Source: Saprospiraceae bacterium (GTDB taxonomy: Bacteria; Bacteroidota; Bacteroidia; Chitinophagales; Saprospiraceae). Taken from it: a stretch of DNA of 6,807 nt. Location of the stretch: assembly GCA_022842255.1 (NCBI GenBank), contig JALHPW010000276.1, positions 1 through 6,807 on the forward strand. The letters run 5' to 3'. Under the pieces are notes generated by a model. That model was not told the DNA's origin. It saw only the letters and a program-made list of their open reading frames with translations, and made no database searches. Both the position numbers and the translations under genes were made by a program. This document shows positions 1-5,629 of this stretch, piece by piece (the first letter of the stretch is position 1; each line of letters begins with the position of its first letter).

Positions 1-117
1 GTGCCGATGGATCACGTGGACGAGGGCAGGCTGGTGCTCGCCGACGGGCAGGCACTCGACTTCAAGTACGCCATGATCGTCCCGCCGTTCGTCGGCCAGG
101 AGGTCATCCGGAAGGCG
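1..117 (+). pseudogene. Sulfide:quinone oxidoreductase-like fragment, truncated at both ends
   Basis: Frame 1 encodes about 39 residues that run in from the left edge. They include DGQALDFKYAMIVPPFVGQE, which resembles the segment before the PPF motif in sulfide:quinone oxidoreductases and related FAD-dependent oxidoreductases. That family oxidises sulfide at the membrane and passes electrons to quinone. Similarity stops near residue 39, where the sequence becomes the antisense of the adjacent MBL gene; the open frame continues to 1116 only as a shadow. GC is about 67%, and 37 of 39 codons end in G or C, unlike the rest of the window. The first GTG is probably an internal valine, not a start. 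No flavin-binding or catalytic cysteine region is present, so the assignment rests on one short motif. It may come from another organism by misassembly. Confidence 0.6.
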
Positions 118-120
118 ACC
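105..120. other. Probable chimeric junction between two genes
   Basis: Coding similarity to an SQR-like protein on the + strand ends here, and coding similarity to an MBL-fold protein on the - strand ends at the same place. Read leftwards, the MBL frame stays open but after GDVGR (position 115) it gives LPDDLLADERRDDHG instead of the PDLL and following sequence expected of the family. GC content and third-position GC also change here. Two convergent genes truncated at one point suggest an assembly or amplification chimera, though a real rearrangement is possible. Confidence 0.65.
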
Positions 121-564
121 GACATCGCCGACGAAAACAAAGTCGCCGGTGAACATCATGACCGGTTTGTTGGAAGCCGGGTGGTCAGTGAGCAGAAAAC
201 TGATGCTTTCGGGTGTGTGGCCCGGAGTGTGGATGACCTCAAAGGTGAGGTTTCCCATTTTGATGACGTCCCCATCTTTTACCCCTTCATGCGGGAACTG
301 GTACTGCCAATCGGGTCCGCCCTCGTCGGAGAGGTACATTTTGGCGCCGGTCAGTGCAGCCAATTCACGTGCGCCGGAAAGAAAATCGGCGTGAATATGC
401 GTTTCGGCCACATGGGTAATGGTCATGTTGTTTTGCTTGGCGATTTCCAGGTAGGTATCCACGTCCCTTTTCGGGTCAATAACCATGGCAACACCTGCCT
501 TTTGACAGCCTATAAAATAGCTGGCTTGAGCCAGGGTCTTGTCGTAAACGTGTTGGAAAAACAT
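115..564 (-). CDS. MBL-fold persulfide dioxygenase-like protein, 3' part missing
   Basis: The 150 recognisable residues start at ATG 564 (MFFQHVYDKT) and form the N-terminal half of a metallo-beta-lactamase domain of the ETHE1/persulfide dioxygenase and MBL-rhodanese type. Visible metal-site residues are H56 and H58 with D60 in THIHADF, H116 in HTPGHTPES, and D141 in TGDFVFVGDVGR. F61 replaces the second-metal histidine of classical HxHxDH enzymes, as expected for a mononuclear iron enzyme. Relatives oxidise glutathione persulfide or similar persulfides to sulfite in the cytoplasm. Bacteroidota homologues starting this way are usually about 450-475 residues with C-terminal rhodanese domains, which would be lost here. 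The gene lies downstream of the same-strand TSUP gene, has its own promoter with a CRP-like operator, and is interrupted at about position 115. Function is inferred from family motifs. Confidence 0.85.
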
Positions 565-615
565 GATGTCAGTGATTTGTTGTGTAGAACAGCGGTGATT
601 TTTTATTTGATGTTA

Positions 616-623
616 CAAAGGTC
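616..623 (-). promoter_or_regulatory. Candidate -7 box (GACCTTTG) of the MBL gene
   Basis: The - strand reads GACCTTTG, close to the Bacteroidota -7 consensus TAnnTTTG. It leaves 51 nt to the ATG at 564 and lies 22 nt after the CRP-like palindrome. The TSUP gene has nearly the same arrangement, which strengthens the call. Confidence 0.5.
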
Positions 624-645
624 GGGGGGTGCAGGGCGCGCGCGC

Positions 646-659
646 GTGACTCAAGTCAC
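646..659. promoter_or_regulatory. CRP/FNR-type operator upstream of the MBL gene
   Basis: GTGACTCAAGTCAC is a perfect 6+6 palindrome around a 2-nt centre and fits the CRP-type pattern GTGA-N6-TCAC. On the - strand it reads TCGTGACTTGAGTCACGC. Its centre is about 33 nt upstream of the middle of the candidate -7 box, near -40 from the expected transcription start, which is a class II activator position. An 11-nt alternating GC run (636-646) adjoins it. The likely ligand is a Crp/Fnr protein such as the one encoded at 4985-5611; that pairing is inferred. Confidence 0.6.
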
Positions 660-690
660 GAGGGTCATTTTTTTTGAAAAATTTAGTAAT

Positions 691-711
691 TCGGGACCAT
701 TTAGTCCCCGA
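691..711 (-). terminator. Weak hairpin downstream of the TSUP gene
   Basis: GGGAC (693-697) pairs with GTCCC (704-708) around a 6-nt loop, and TC/GA pairs can extend the stem past a bulged C. It lies about 20 nt after the TSUP stop. On the - strand an A/T-rich stretch follows, with a T5 run and then A8, but no immediate U-tract. It could slow or partly end TSUP transcription before the separate MBL promoter. Confidence 0.3.
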
Positions 712-728
712 GAGCTACCAGAAACCCC

Positions 729-1553
729 TCAATGCCCCATGGCGGTGGCTGCTGGATTGAGGTACAGCTCTTTGACCAGGATGTACATGCCCATGATGAG
801 TACAAACCAGCCAAAGGCTTTTTTGAGCTTGTCGCCATCCACTTTCCGACTGAGCCGGTTGCCGATGAAGATGCCCACAATGGCCAGGGCCGTGACAGTG
901 CCCAGTAGCGTCCAATCCAGTTCGTATTGGGAAATATCGCCGGTAAAACCAATGAGCGACTTGGCTGCGATGATCAGCAGGGAGGTGCCCACGGCTTGTT
1001 TCATGGGCAATTTGCTGAACAACACCAGGGCGGGGATAATCAAAAACCCACCACCCGCGCCCACCAATCCGGTAAGCACGCCCACAATGGCGCCTTCCGC
1101 CAAAATCATGGGGTAATTGAATTTTTGTGGGCCGGCAGCAGCTTCTTCAGTTCCACCATTTTTGCTACGAATCATGGAATAGGAGGCAAAAACCATAAGC
1201 ACGGCAAAAATACCCATCATCAGCATGGCTTTCGATACCACGAATTCGCCGATGGAAAACACAGGATTGGGAATCATGGGCACCAAATAAGCCCGCGTAG
1301 CATATACGGCCAAAATGGCTGGAGCACCAAAAATAGCCGCGGTTTTGAGGTTGACCATACCGTCCCGATACTTTGGAAACGCGCCAACCAAACTGGTAGA
1401 CCCCACAATAAAAAGCGAGTATGCAGTGGCCAAAACGGGATCTACGCCAAAAAGATAGACCAAAACGGGTACTGTCAGGATGCTACCACCACCACCGATG
1501 AGCCCAAGAGAAACGCCGATGAGTGCCGACGCGAAATAACCTACGATTTCCAT
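729..1553 (-). CDS. TSUP-family (TauE/SafE) sulfur-anion transporter
   Basis: This 274-residue integral inner-membrane protein belongs to the TSUP (TauE/SafE/DUF81) family, whose members export or import sulfite, sulfoacetate, thiosulfate and similar anions. The two repeated half-domain signatures are visible: GLIGGGGSILTVP at residues 17-29 and GLVGAGGGFLIIP at 162-174. Hydrophobic segments lie roughly at 4-30, 40-60, 72-92, 108-126, 150-178, 188-204, 215-233 and 246-262, with a hydrophilic loop at about 128-146. Length is normal for the family. The ATG at 1553 is well placed 44 nt after a -7 box. The gene sits upstream of, and on the same strand as, the persulfide dioxygenase-like gene, so export of sulfite produced by that enzyme is the natural guess. 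The actual substrate and direction cannot be read from sequence. Confidence 0.9.
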   Translation of the reverse strand: MEIVGYFASALIGVSLGLIGGGGSILTVPVLVYLFGVDPVLATAYSLFIVGSTSLVGAFPKYRDGMVNLKTAAIFGAPAILAVYATRAYLVPMIPNPVFSIGEFVVSKAMLMMGIFAVLMVFASYSMIRSKNGGTEEAAAGPQKFNYPMILAEGAIVGVLTGLVGAGGGFLIIPALVLFSKLPMKQAVGTSLLIIAAKSLIGFTGDISQYELDWTLLGTVTALAIVGIFIGNRLSRKVDGDKLKKAFGWFVLIMGMYILVKELYLNPAATAMGH

Positions 1554-1597
1554 GAAGTTACTGTAAGGTGAACGTTTGCTTTGTCAAATTGACCCAG

Positions 1598-1605
1598 CAA
1601 AGGTG
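1598..1605 (-). promoter_or_regulatory. Candidate -7 box (CACCTTTG) of the TSUP gene
   Basis: The - strand reads CACCTTTG, 44 nt before the ATG at 1553 and 23 nt after the palindrome at 1629-1642. The MBL promoter has GACCTTTG 22 nt after its palindrome, so the two promoters share one architecture. Confidence 0.5.
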
Positions 1606-1628
1606 GCAGCAAGCAAAAGCCTTTTCCT

Positions 1629-1642
1629 GTGATATTTGTCAC
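1629..1642. promoter_or_regulatory. CRP/FNR-type operator upstream of the TSUP gene
   Basis: GTGATATTTGTCAC fits GTGA-N6-TCAC. On the - strand it reads TCGTGACAAATATCACAG and shares the left half-site TCGTGAC with the operator at 646-659. It stands upstream of the -7 box at the spacing seen for the MBL gene. A scan by eye of every GTGA in the window found no third match to GTGA-N6-TCAC. Binding by a Crp/Fnr protein is inferred. Confidence 0.6.
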
Positions 1643-1700
1643 GAAGGACGAAAATAAACCGTTGGGAGCGGCAAAAATTGGATAGACATGATTAGCGGGA

Positions 1701-1884
1701 AGATTAAATAGCAAAACCGGAGAACAGGAAAACCGGAAGATTAAACCGGAAAACCGGAAAACCGGAGAACAGGAAAATTTAAAACTGAGAGGGGTTGATT
1801 CCGAAAAGGGGCAGACTTTGCTCTACCCGAGGGCATCTATCTCAGTTTTAAATTTTCCTGTTCTCCGGTTTTGCTGTTTAATTT
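1701..1884. repeat. CCGGA-rich inverted-repeat element with alternative hairpins
   Basis: A perfect 33-nt arm at 1758-1790 (core CCGGAGAACAGGAAAA) is the reverse complement of 1840-1872, around a 49-nt loop. A second left copy at 1701-1732 matches the reverse complement of 1853-1884 with two mismatches, so the single right arm could pair with either left copy but not both. The left side also has five CCGGA words, starting at 1717, 1733, 1746, 1754 and 1762. The element begins 9 nt past the AraC stop and lies over 50 nt from the TSUP operator. It may act as a strong transcriptional barrier after the AraC gene or be a dispersed intergenic repeat. Confidence 0.85.
1758..1872 (-). terminator. Possible terminator or 3' stabiliser of the AraC gene
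   Basis: Read on the - strand, the 33-bp stem starts about 20 nt after the AraC stop and is followed by the T-rich sequence TTTTCCGGTTTTCC. The stem is far longer than a typical intrinsic terminator and its loop is large, so transcript protection or blocking of read-through into the TSUP gene is as likely as classical termination. Confidence 0.35.
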
Positions 1885-1892
1885 TTAACCCA

Positions 1893-2801
1893 TCAGCCAT
1901 TTTCCTCCAGCCAAGCCATGGGCGTCTTCCGCTCTTCTTTCTTAAAAATGCGGTGGAAATAGGAAAGGCTGTTAAATCCAGCCGCAAAACAAGCCTGGGA
2001 AATATCCCTGCTTTCGAGCAAAATCCGTTTGGCGTGGCGCAGGCGTTCTTTGTTGACCAATTCCACAGGCGTGATGCCCAACTCTTGCTTGAACACACGG
2101 AAAAACTGCGGGCGCGACAAATAACTGCGGCGCGCCAGGTCGTCGATGGAGAGGTTCTCGCAAATGTTGCGGCGAATGAATTGCAGCACCTCCCCAAGCC
2201 GGTGGCGGGTGGGCACCTCATCGGAAAGCAACAATTGCCGGGCCTGGGTTTGCATGATGCGCAATACCAGTTCTTCCAGGCTGTGTTGGGTCAGCACTTT
2301 TTTACCGTACACGTCTTCCATGTACAGGTATAGCAGACGGCGCACAAGGGCATCGAGGTTGTCGTCGTTGCTGAGGAAGAAATTGCTGTAATCGAGCGAC
2401 CAGTTTGCGCCGTCCATGCGCGTGATTTGGTCGTTGGCGCGCTCCACCGTGCGCTGAATCAGTTCGGAAGAAAGCGTGAGCGCAATGCAACGGGTAGGAT
2501 TGGTTTCTTCGGCCTCAGGGAAATCAATGACCATTTGTTCGTGGCTGTTGAGGATCACCGATTGTCCGGGCAAAAACTCAAAAGCCTGTTTTTGCCCCAG
2601 GTGCATCACCTTTTTTCCTTTCAACATGATGGCAATCACCGGATCGGGGAAGCGCAGGGCAAAATGCTCCGAACGCTGCACGGTCTCGAACAAATTGAGT
2701 TCGGCAGTATCAAAGGCAAACACCTTCCGGCTCTCCACCATCGTGTCCCGATGGTCGAACAAGTGCCGTAGCCTGTGCTCATGCTGTACCGAATAATCCA
2801 T
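1893..2801 (-). CDS. AraC-family regulator divergent from aldehyde dehydrogenase
   Basis: This 302-residue cytoplasmic transcription factor has an N-terminal sensing domain (about 25-200; LNLFETVQRSEHFAL, VIAIMLKGKKVMHL and FEFLPGQSVIL suggest the AraC_N cupin-like type) and a C-terminal double helix-turn-helix (about 203-300). The first helix-turn-helix centres on LSIDDLARRSYLSRPQFFRVF (217-237) and the second on DISQACFAAGFNSLSYFHRIF (266-286). The in-frame TTG at 2867 would add 22 residues, but the ATG at 2801 is preferred because a TAACTTTG box lies inside the longer version. Regulators of this type commonly sit divergently beside ExaC/AldB-like aldehyde dehydrogenases with DUF779, as here, so it probably activates that gene in response to an aldehyde or alcohol signal. 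The inducer is unknown. Confidence 0.88.
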   Translation of the reverse strand: MDYSVQHEHRLRHLFDHRDTMVESRKVFAFDTAELNLFETVQRSEHFALRFPDPVIAIMLKGKKVMHLGQKQAFEFLPGQSVILNSHEQMVIDFPEAEETNPTRCIALTLSSELIQRTVERANDQITRMDGANWSLDYSNFFLSNDDNLDALVRRLLYLYMEDVYGKKVLTQHSLEELVLRIMQTQARQLLLSDEVPTRHRLGEVLQFIRRNICENLSIDDLARRSYLSRPQFFRVFKQELGITPVELVNKERLRHAKRILLESRDISQACFAAGFNSLSYFHRIFKKEERKTPMAWLEENG

Positions 2802-2843
2802 ATTCCCATAGCCCGTTCGGGCTTCTTTTATTATTTCTACAAG

Positions 2844-2851
2844 CAAAGTTA
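2844..2851 (-). promoter_or_regulatory. Candidate -7 box (TAACTTTG) of the AraC gene
   Basis: TAACTTTG on the - strand fits TAnnTTTG exactly and leaves 42 nt to the ATG at 2801. It supports that ATG over the TTG at 2867. No clear -33 element is seen at the usual distance. Confidence 0.5.
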
Positions 2852-2948
2852 CCGCACTGGATTCCAAAACCCTAGTTCGTGTTTAAAAATGATACGATTG
2901 TTCACTCATTCGATATTCCAGGGAACCTGTGCCCGCCAATGCTGCAGA

Positions 2949-2956
2949 TACCTTTG
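2949..2956 (+). promoter_or_regulatory. Candidate -7 box (TACCTTTG) of the aldehyde dehydrogenase gene
   Basis: TACCTTTG fits TAnnTTTG exactly, 49 nt before the ATG at 3006. The leader after it is very A/T-rich with no Shine-Dalgarno sequence, as usual in Bacteroidota. Between this box and the divergent AraC promoter, CGAT words at 2895 and 2911 and TTCCAGGGAA at 2916-2925 are possible but weak AraC contact sites. Confidence 0.55.
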
Positions 2957-3005
2957 TCGCATTCGGAATTAAATTTTTTATTTCAAAAAAATAACATCAC
3001 GAACT

Positions 3006-4535
3006 ATGGCAGTTTTGGAAAAAGAAAAAACAAGTACACTGGTTGCCCGTCCGACGTTCAAAGCGCGGTACGATAATTTCATCGGCGGTAAATGGGTAGC
3101 TCCAGTGGATGGCGAGTATTTCGACAACATCTCGCCCATTGACGGCAAAGCATTCACCCAGGTGGCGCGTTCCAACCACAAAGACGTGGAACTCGCCCTC
3201 GACGCCGCCCACAAGGCCTTCCCGGCCTGGGCCCGTACCTCCGCCGCCGACCGCAGCAATATGCTCTTGAAAATCGCGGATGTAGTGGAAAAAAACCTCG
3301 ACTACCTCGCTACCGTCGAGACCATCGACAATGGCAAAGCCATACGCGAAACCCGCGCCGCCGACGTCCCGCTCGTAGTCGACCACTTCCGGTACTATGC
3401 AGGCGTTATCCGCGCCGAAGAAAGCACGGTGGCCGAACTGGACGCCAACACGCTTTCGATGAACATCAAAGAACCCATCGGCGTGGTGGCCCAAATCATT
3501 CCCTGGAACTTCCCCTTGCTCATGGCCGCCTGGAAAATCGCCCCAGCCCTGGCCGCAGGATGTTGCACCATCGTCAAACCCGCCGAGCAGACCCCAACGA
3601 GTATCCTCATCCTCATGGAACTCATTCAGGACATCCTCCCGGCGGGCGTGCTCAATGTGGTGAATGGTTTTGGTATCGAAGCAGGCAAACCTTTGGCTCA
3701 ATCCAAACGCATCGCCAAGGTCGCGTTCACCGGCGAAACCACCACCGGACGCCTCATCATGCAATATGCTTCGGAAAACCTGAACCCGGTGACGATGGAG
3801 CTTGGCGGTAAATCGCCCAATATTTTTATGCCGTCCATCGCGGATGCCGACGATGCGTTTTTTGACAAATGTGTGGAAGGCGCGGTCTTGTTCGCATTCA
3901 ATCAGGGCGAAGTATGCACCTGCCCGTCCCGGATTGTGGTACATGAAAGTGTGTACGAGCGTTTTATGGAACGCGTCATCGCCCGCACCCAGGCCATCAA
4001 AATTGGCCACCCACTCGACCCCTCGACCATGATGGGGGCACAGGCTTCCAACGATCAATACGAAAAGATACTGAGTTACATGGAAATCGGTCGGCAGGAA
4101 GGTGCCGAGGTGCTTTGCGGTGGGGAGGCTTTCTCCATGAACAGTGGCCTCGAACACGGATATTACATCAAGCCAACCATTTTCAAGGGTCACAACAAAA
4201 TGCGCGTTTTCCAGGAGGAGATTTTTGGTCCGGTAACTTCGGTGACTACGTTTAAAACAACTGAAGAGGCTCTGGAAATCGCCAACGATACGATGTACGG
4301 CCTCGGTGCCGGTCTTTGGACCCGCGATGCGCACGAGCTTTACACCATCCCACGCGCCATACAGGCCGGACGGGTTTGGGTCAACTGCTACCACGCCTAT
4401 CCGGCGCATGCGCCGTTTGGTGGGTATAAAAAATCTGGTTTTGGTCGTGAAACGCACCTGATGATGCTGAATCACTATCGCCAAAACAAAAACATGCTCA
4501 TCTCGTACGACAAGAACAAGCTGGGCTTCTTTTAG
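3006..4535 (+). CDS. NAD(P)+-dependent aldehyde dehydrogenase, ExaC/AldB/AcoD type
   Basis: This 509-residue cytoplasmic enzyme oxidises aldehydes (in close relatives, acetaldehyde and other short aldehydes) to carboxylates using NAD(P)+. All key sites are present: N168 in PWNFP, K191 in VKPAE, FTGET at 241-245, E265 in MELGGK, the nucleophile C304 in NQGEVCTCPSR, and E405 in EEIFGPV. GEVCTCPSR and FTGETTTGR are typical of the ExaC/AldB/AcoD group, whose usual length is about 506-512, so the gene is full-length. The start ATG at 3006 agrees with homologues and with the promoter box. It is divergent from an AraC regulator and followed by DUF779, a recurrent arrangement. GC-rich codon use opens a 541-codon antisense frame, which is a shadow. 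Substrate range is inferred. Confidence 0.96.
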   Translation: MAVLEKEKTSTLVARPTFKARYDNFIGGKWVAPVDGEYFDNISPIDGKAFTQVARSNHKDVELALDAAHKAFPAWARTSAADRSNMLLKIADVVEKNLDYLATVETIDNGKAIRETRAADVPLVVDHFRYYAGVIRAEESTVAELDANTLSMNIKEPIGVVAQIIPWNFPLLMAAWKIAPALAAGCCTIVKPAEQTPTSILILMELIQDILPAGVLNVVNGFGIEAGKPLAQSKRIAKVAFTGETTTGRLIMQYASENLNPVTMELGGKSPNIFMPSIADADDAFFDKCVEGAVLFAFNQGEVCTCPSRIVVHESVYERFMERVIARTQAIKIGHPLDPSTMMGAQASNDQYEKILSYMEIGRQEGAEVLCGGEAFSMNSGLEHGYYIKPTIFKGHNKMRVFQEEIFGPVTSVTTFKTTEEALEIANDTMYGLGAGLWTRDAHELYTIPRAIQAGRVWVNCYHAYPAHAPFGGYKKSGFGRETHLMMLNHYRQNKNMLISYDKNKLGFF

Positions 4536-4556
4536 GGAAAATTTTGCTTCGAATCG

Positions 4557-4589
4557 ACACCGGGCGGCTGTTGGGTCGCTCGGTGTTTT
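4557..4589 (+). terminator. Intrinsic terminator or attenuator between ALDH and DUF779
   Basis: A 10-bp stem pairs ACACCGGGCG (4557-4566) with CGCTCGGTGT (4577-4586), including one G-U pair, around a 10-nt loop. A T-run (4586-4589, then CACTTT) follows. It lies 21 nt after the ALDH stop and 11 nt before the DUF779 ATG, so it probably lets only part of the transcripts continue, or protects the ALDH mRNA end. Confidence 0.55.
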
Positions 4590-4600
4590 CACTTTACGTA

Positions 4601-4975
4601 ATGAACATGGAAAACATCTCAAGGGTAGCGGTCACCGAAGCCGCAGCGGAGGTCATCGATCAGTTGCGCAAACGACATGGGCCGCTGATGTTCCACCAAA
4701 GTGGCGGTTGCTGCGATGGTTCGGCGCCGATGTGTTTCCCGGATGGTGAATTTATCGTCGGCGAATCGGATGTGTTGTTGGGGCGCATCCACGATTGTGC
4801 GTTTTACATGAGTGCCGACCAGTATGAGTATTGGAAACATACCCACCTGACCATCGATGTGGTACCGGGGCGTGGGGCGAGTTTTTCGCTGGAGATTCCG
4901 CTTGGGCTCCGGTTTTTGGTTCGGAGCCGATTGTTGACGGATGAGGAATTCGCGGCGCTATTCCCCCGTTTGTGA
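4601..4975 (+). CDS. DUF779 protein linked to aldehyde dehydrogenase
   Basis: This 124-residue soluble protein belongs to the DUF779 family, commonly encoded next to ExaC/AldB-type aldehyde dehydrogenases. Its function is not established as far as I know. Hallmarks are GPLMFHQSGGCCDGSAPMC at residues 27-45, then YWKHTHLTIDVVPGRG at 77-92 and FLVRSR at 105-110. H32, C37, C38, C45, C66, H80 and H82 could form a metal or thiol site. ATG 4601 is chosen, with ATG 4607 two codons later equally possible; the frame extends back to a TTG at 4544, but that would place the terminator-like hairpin inside the coding region. It is probably co-transcribed with ALDH by read-through. It ends 9 nt from the end of the convergent Crp/Fnr gene. 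Confidence 0.9.
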   Translation: MNMENISRVAVTEAAAEVIDQLRKRHGPLMFHQSGGCCDGSAPMCFPDGEFIVGESDVLLGRIHDCAFYMSADQYEYWKHTHLTIDVVPGRGASFSLEIPLGLRFLVRSRLLTDEEFAALFPRL

Positions 4976-4987
4976 GGAAACCCCTCA
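4973..4987. terminator. Small hairpin built from two convergent stop codons
   Basis: TGAGG (4973-4977) pairs with CCTCA (4983-4987) around AAACC. The TGA of DUF779 and the stop of the Crp/Fnr gene form the base of the stem. With only five pairs and no U-tract, it is at best a weak bidirectional terminator. Confidence 0.2.
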
Positions 4988-5611
4988 GAGCTTCAAAATC
5001 TCGATTCCGTTTTTCAGTAGCCGCACCTTCCCGGCCTCGGAGAGTTTTTTCATCAAGCGGGAAATGACCTCCCTGGACGAGTTCAGCTCCTGTGCGATTT
5101 GGGTATTGGTGATTTCCAATACATTGGTATTCAGCGCCTTGCGATGCCTTTGGAGGTAAAACTCCAGTCGCTCGTCCATATTTTGGAACGCGATATGGTC
5201 TATCGTTTCCAGCAATTCCTCATACCGGCGACGGTAAGTGCCGACCACAAAATGATACCAGGTGCGGTATTGTCGCATCCAATTTTCGGTATGTTCGAGC
5301 GGTACCACGAGCAAAACGGAGTCGGTAACAGCTTTGGCCGTCACCGAACTGGCCCGAAACGTACGGTCGCAAATCATCGAAAGTGCGCATCCGTCCCCTG
5401 GATGCAGGTGATACATGAAAAACTCAGTCCCTTCATCGTTTTCGCGAAAGAGTTTGACCAAACCTTCCAGCACAATCATGGTGCTGCGGATGTTTTGACC
5501 GCTTTGCAACAAGGTTTGTCCGGCCTTTGCTTCAATTATACGGCCGTGTTCTTTCAACTCGCGCTGAAGGCCTTCTTCCAGGTCCGGGAATAAATGTCGG
5601 TATTGCTCCAT
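4985..5611 (-). CDS. Crp/Fnr-family regulator, sulfur-cluster-associated type
   Basis: This 208-residue regulator has an N-terminal cyclic-nucleotide-binding-like beta-barrel (about 15-110), a dimerisation helix (about 112-140) and a C-terminal winged helix-turn-helix. The recognition region is ITNTQIAQELNSSREVISRL (167-186). The phosphate-binding turn is PGDGCALSMICDRTFRASS (71-89): the usual GE(L/I) is changed, so cAMP binding is doubtful. C75 and C81 in CALSMIC resemble the Cys-containing turn of Bacteroidota Crp-like proteins found near TSUP, MBL and rhodanese genes. There is no N-terminal FNR-type iron-sulfur cysteine cluster. ATG 5611 is preferred to the TTG at 5629, which would add six residues. 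It is convergent with DUF779. It is the best local candidate to bind the GTGA-N6-TCAC sites at 646 and 1629. Redox or persulfide sensing is inference. Confidence 0.88.
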   Translation of the reverse strand: MEQYRHLFPDLEEGLQRELKEHGRIIEAKAGQTLLQSGQNIRSTMIVLEGLVKLFRENDEGTEFFMYHLHPGDGCALSMICDRTFRASSVTAKAVTDSVLLVVPLEHTENWMRQYRTWYHFVVGTYRRRYEELLETIDHIAFQNMDERLEFYLQRHRKALNTNVLEITNTQIAQELNSSREVISRLMKKLSEAGKVRLLKNGIEILKL

Positions 5612-5629
5612 GTCATTTTTGACCGCCAA

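Noticed and set aside
118..1116. + strand continuation of the first reading frame to 1116
   Set aside because: After about 117 it is the antisense of the MBL and TSUP genes and carries no family motif.
927..1571. 214-codon + strand frame rich in His, Gly and Asn
   Set aside because: It is a shadow of the TSUP gene, whose repeated glycine motifs and membrane segments are unmistakable on the - strand.
1716..1780. CRISPR-like or iteron array from the CCGGA repeats
   Set aside because: The repeat words are 5-16 nt with irregular spacing (16, 13, 8, 8), there are no unique spacers, and no cas or rep gene is nearby.
2802..2867. N-terminal extension of the AraC regulator from the TTG at 2867
   Set aside because: A TAACTTTG promoter box lies inside it, and the ATG at 2801 gives a normal-length protein.
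2997..4622. 541-codon open frame on the - strand
   Set aside because: It is antisense to the complete aldehyde dehydrogenase gene, has low-complexity His/Gly/Val-rich sequence, and no recognisable domain. GC-rich codon use explains it.
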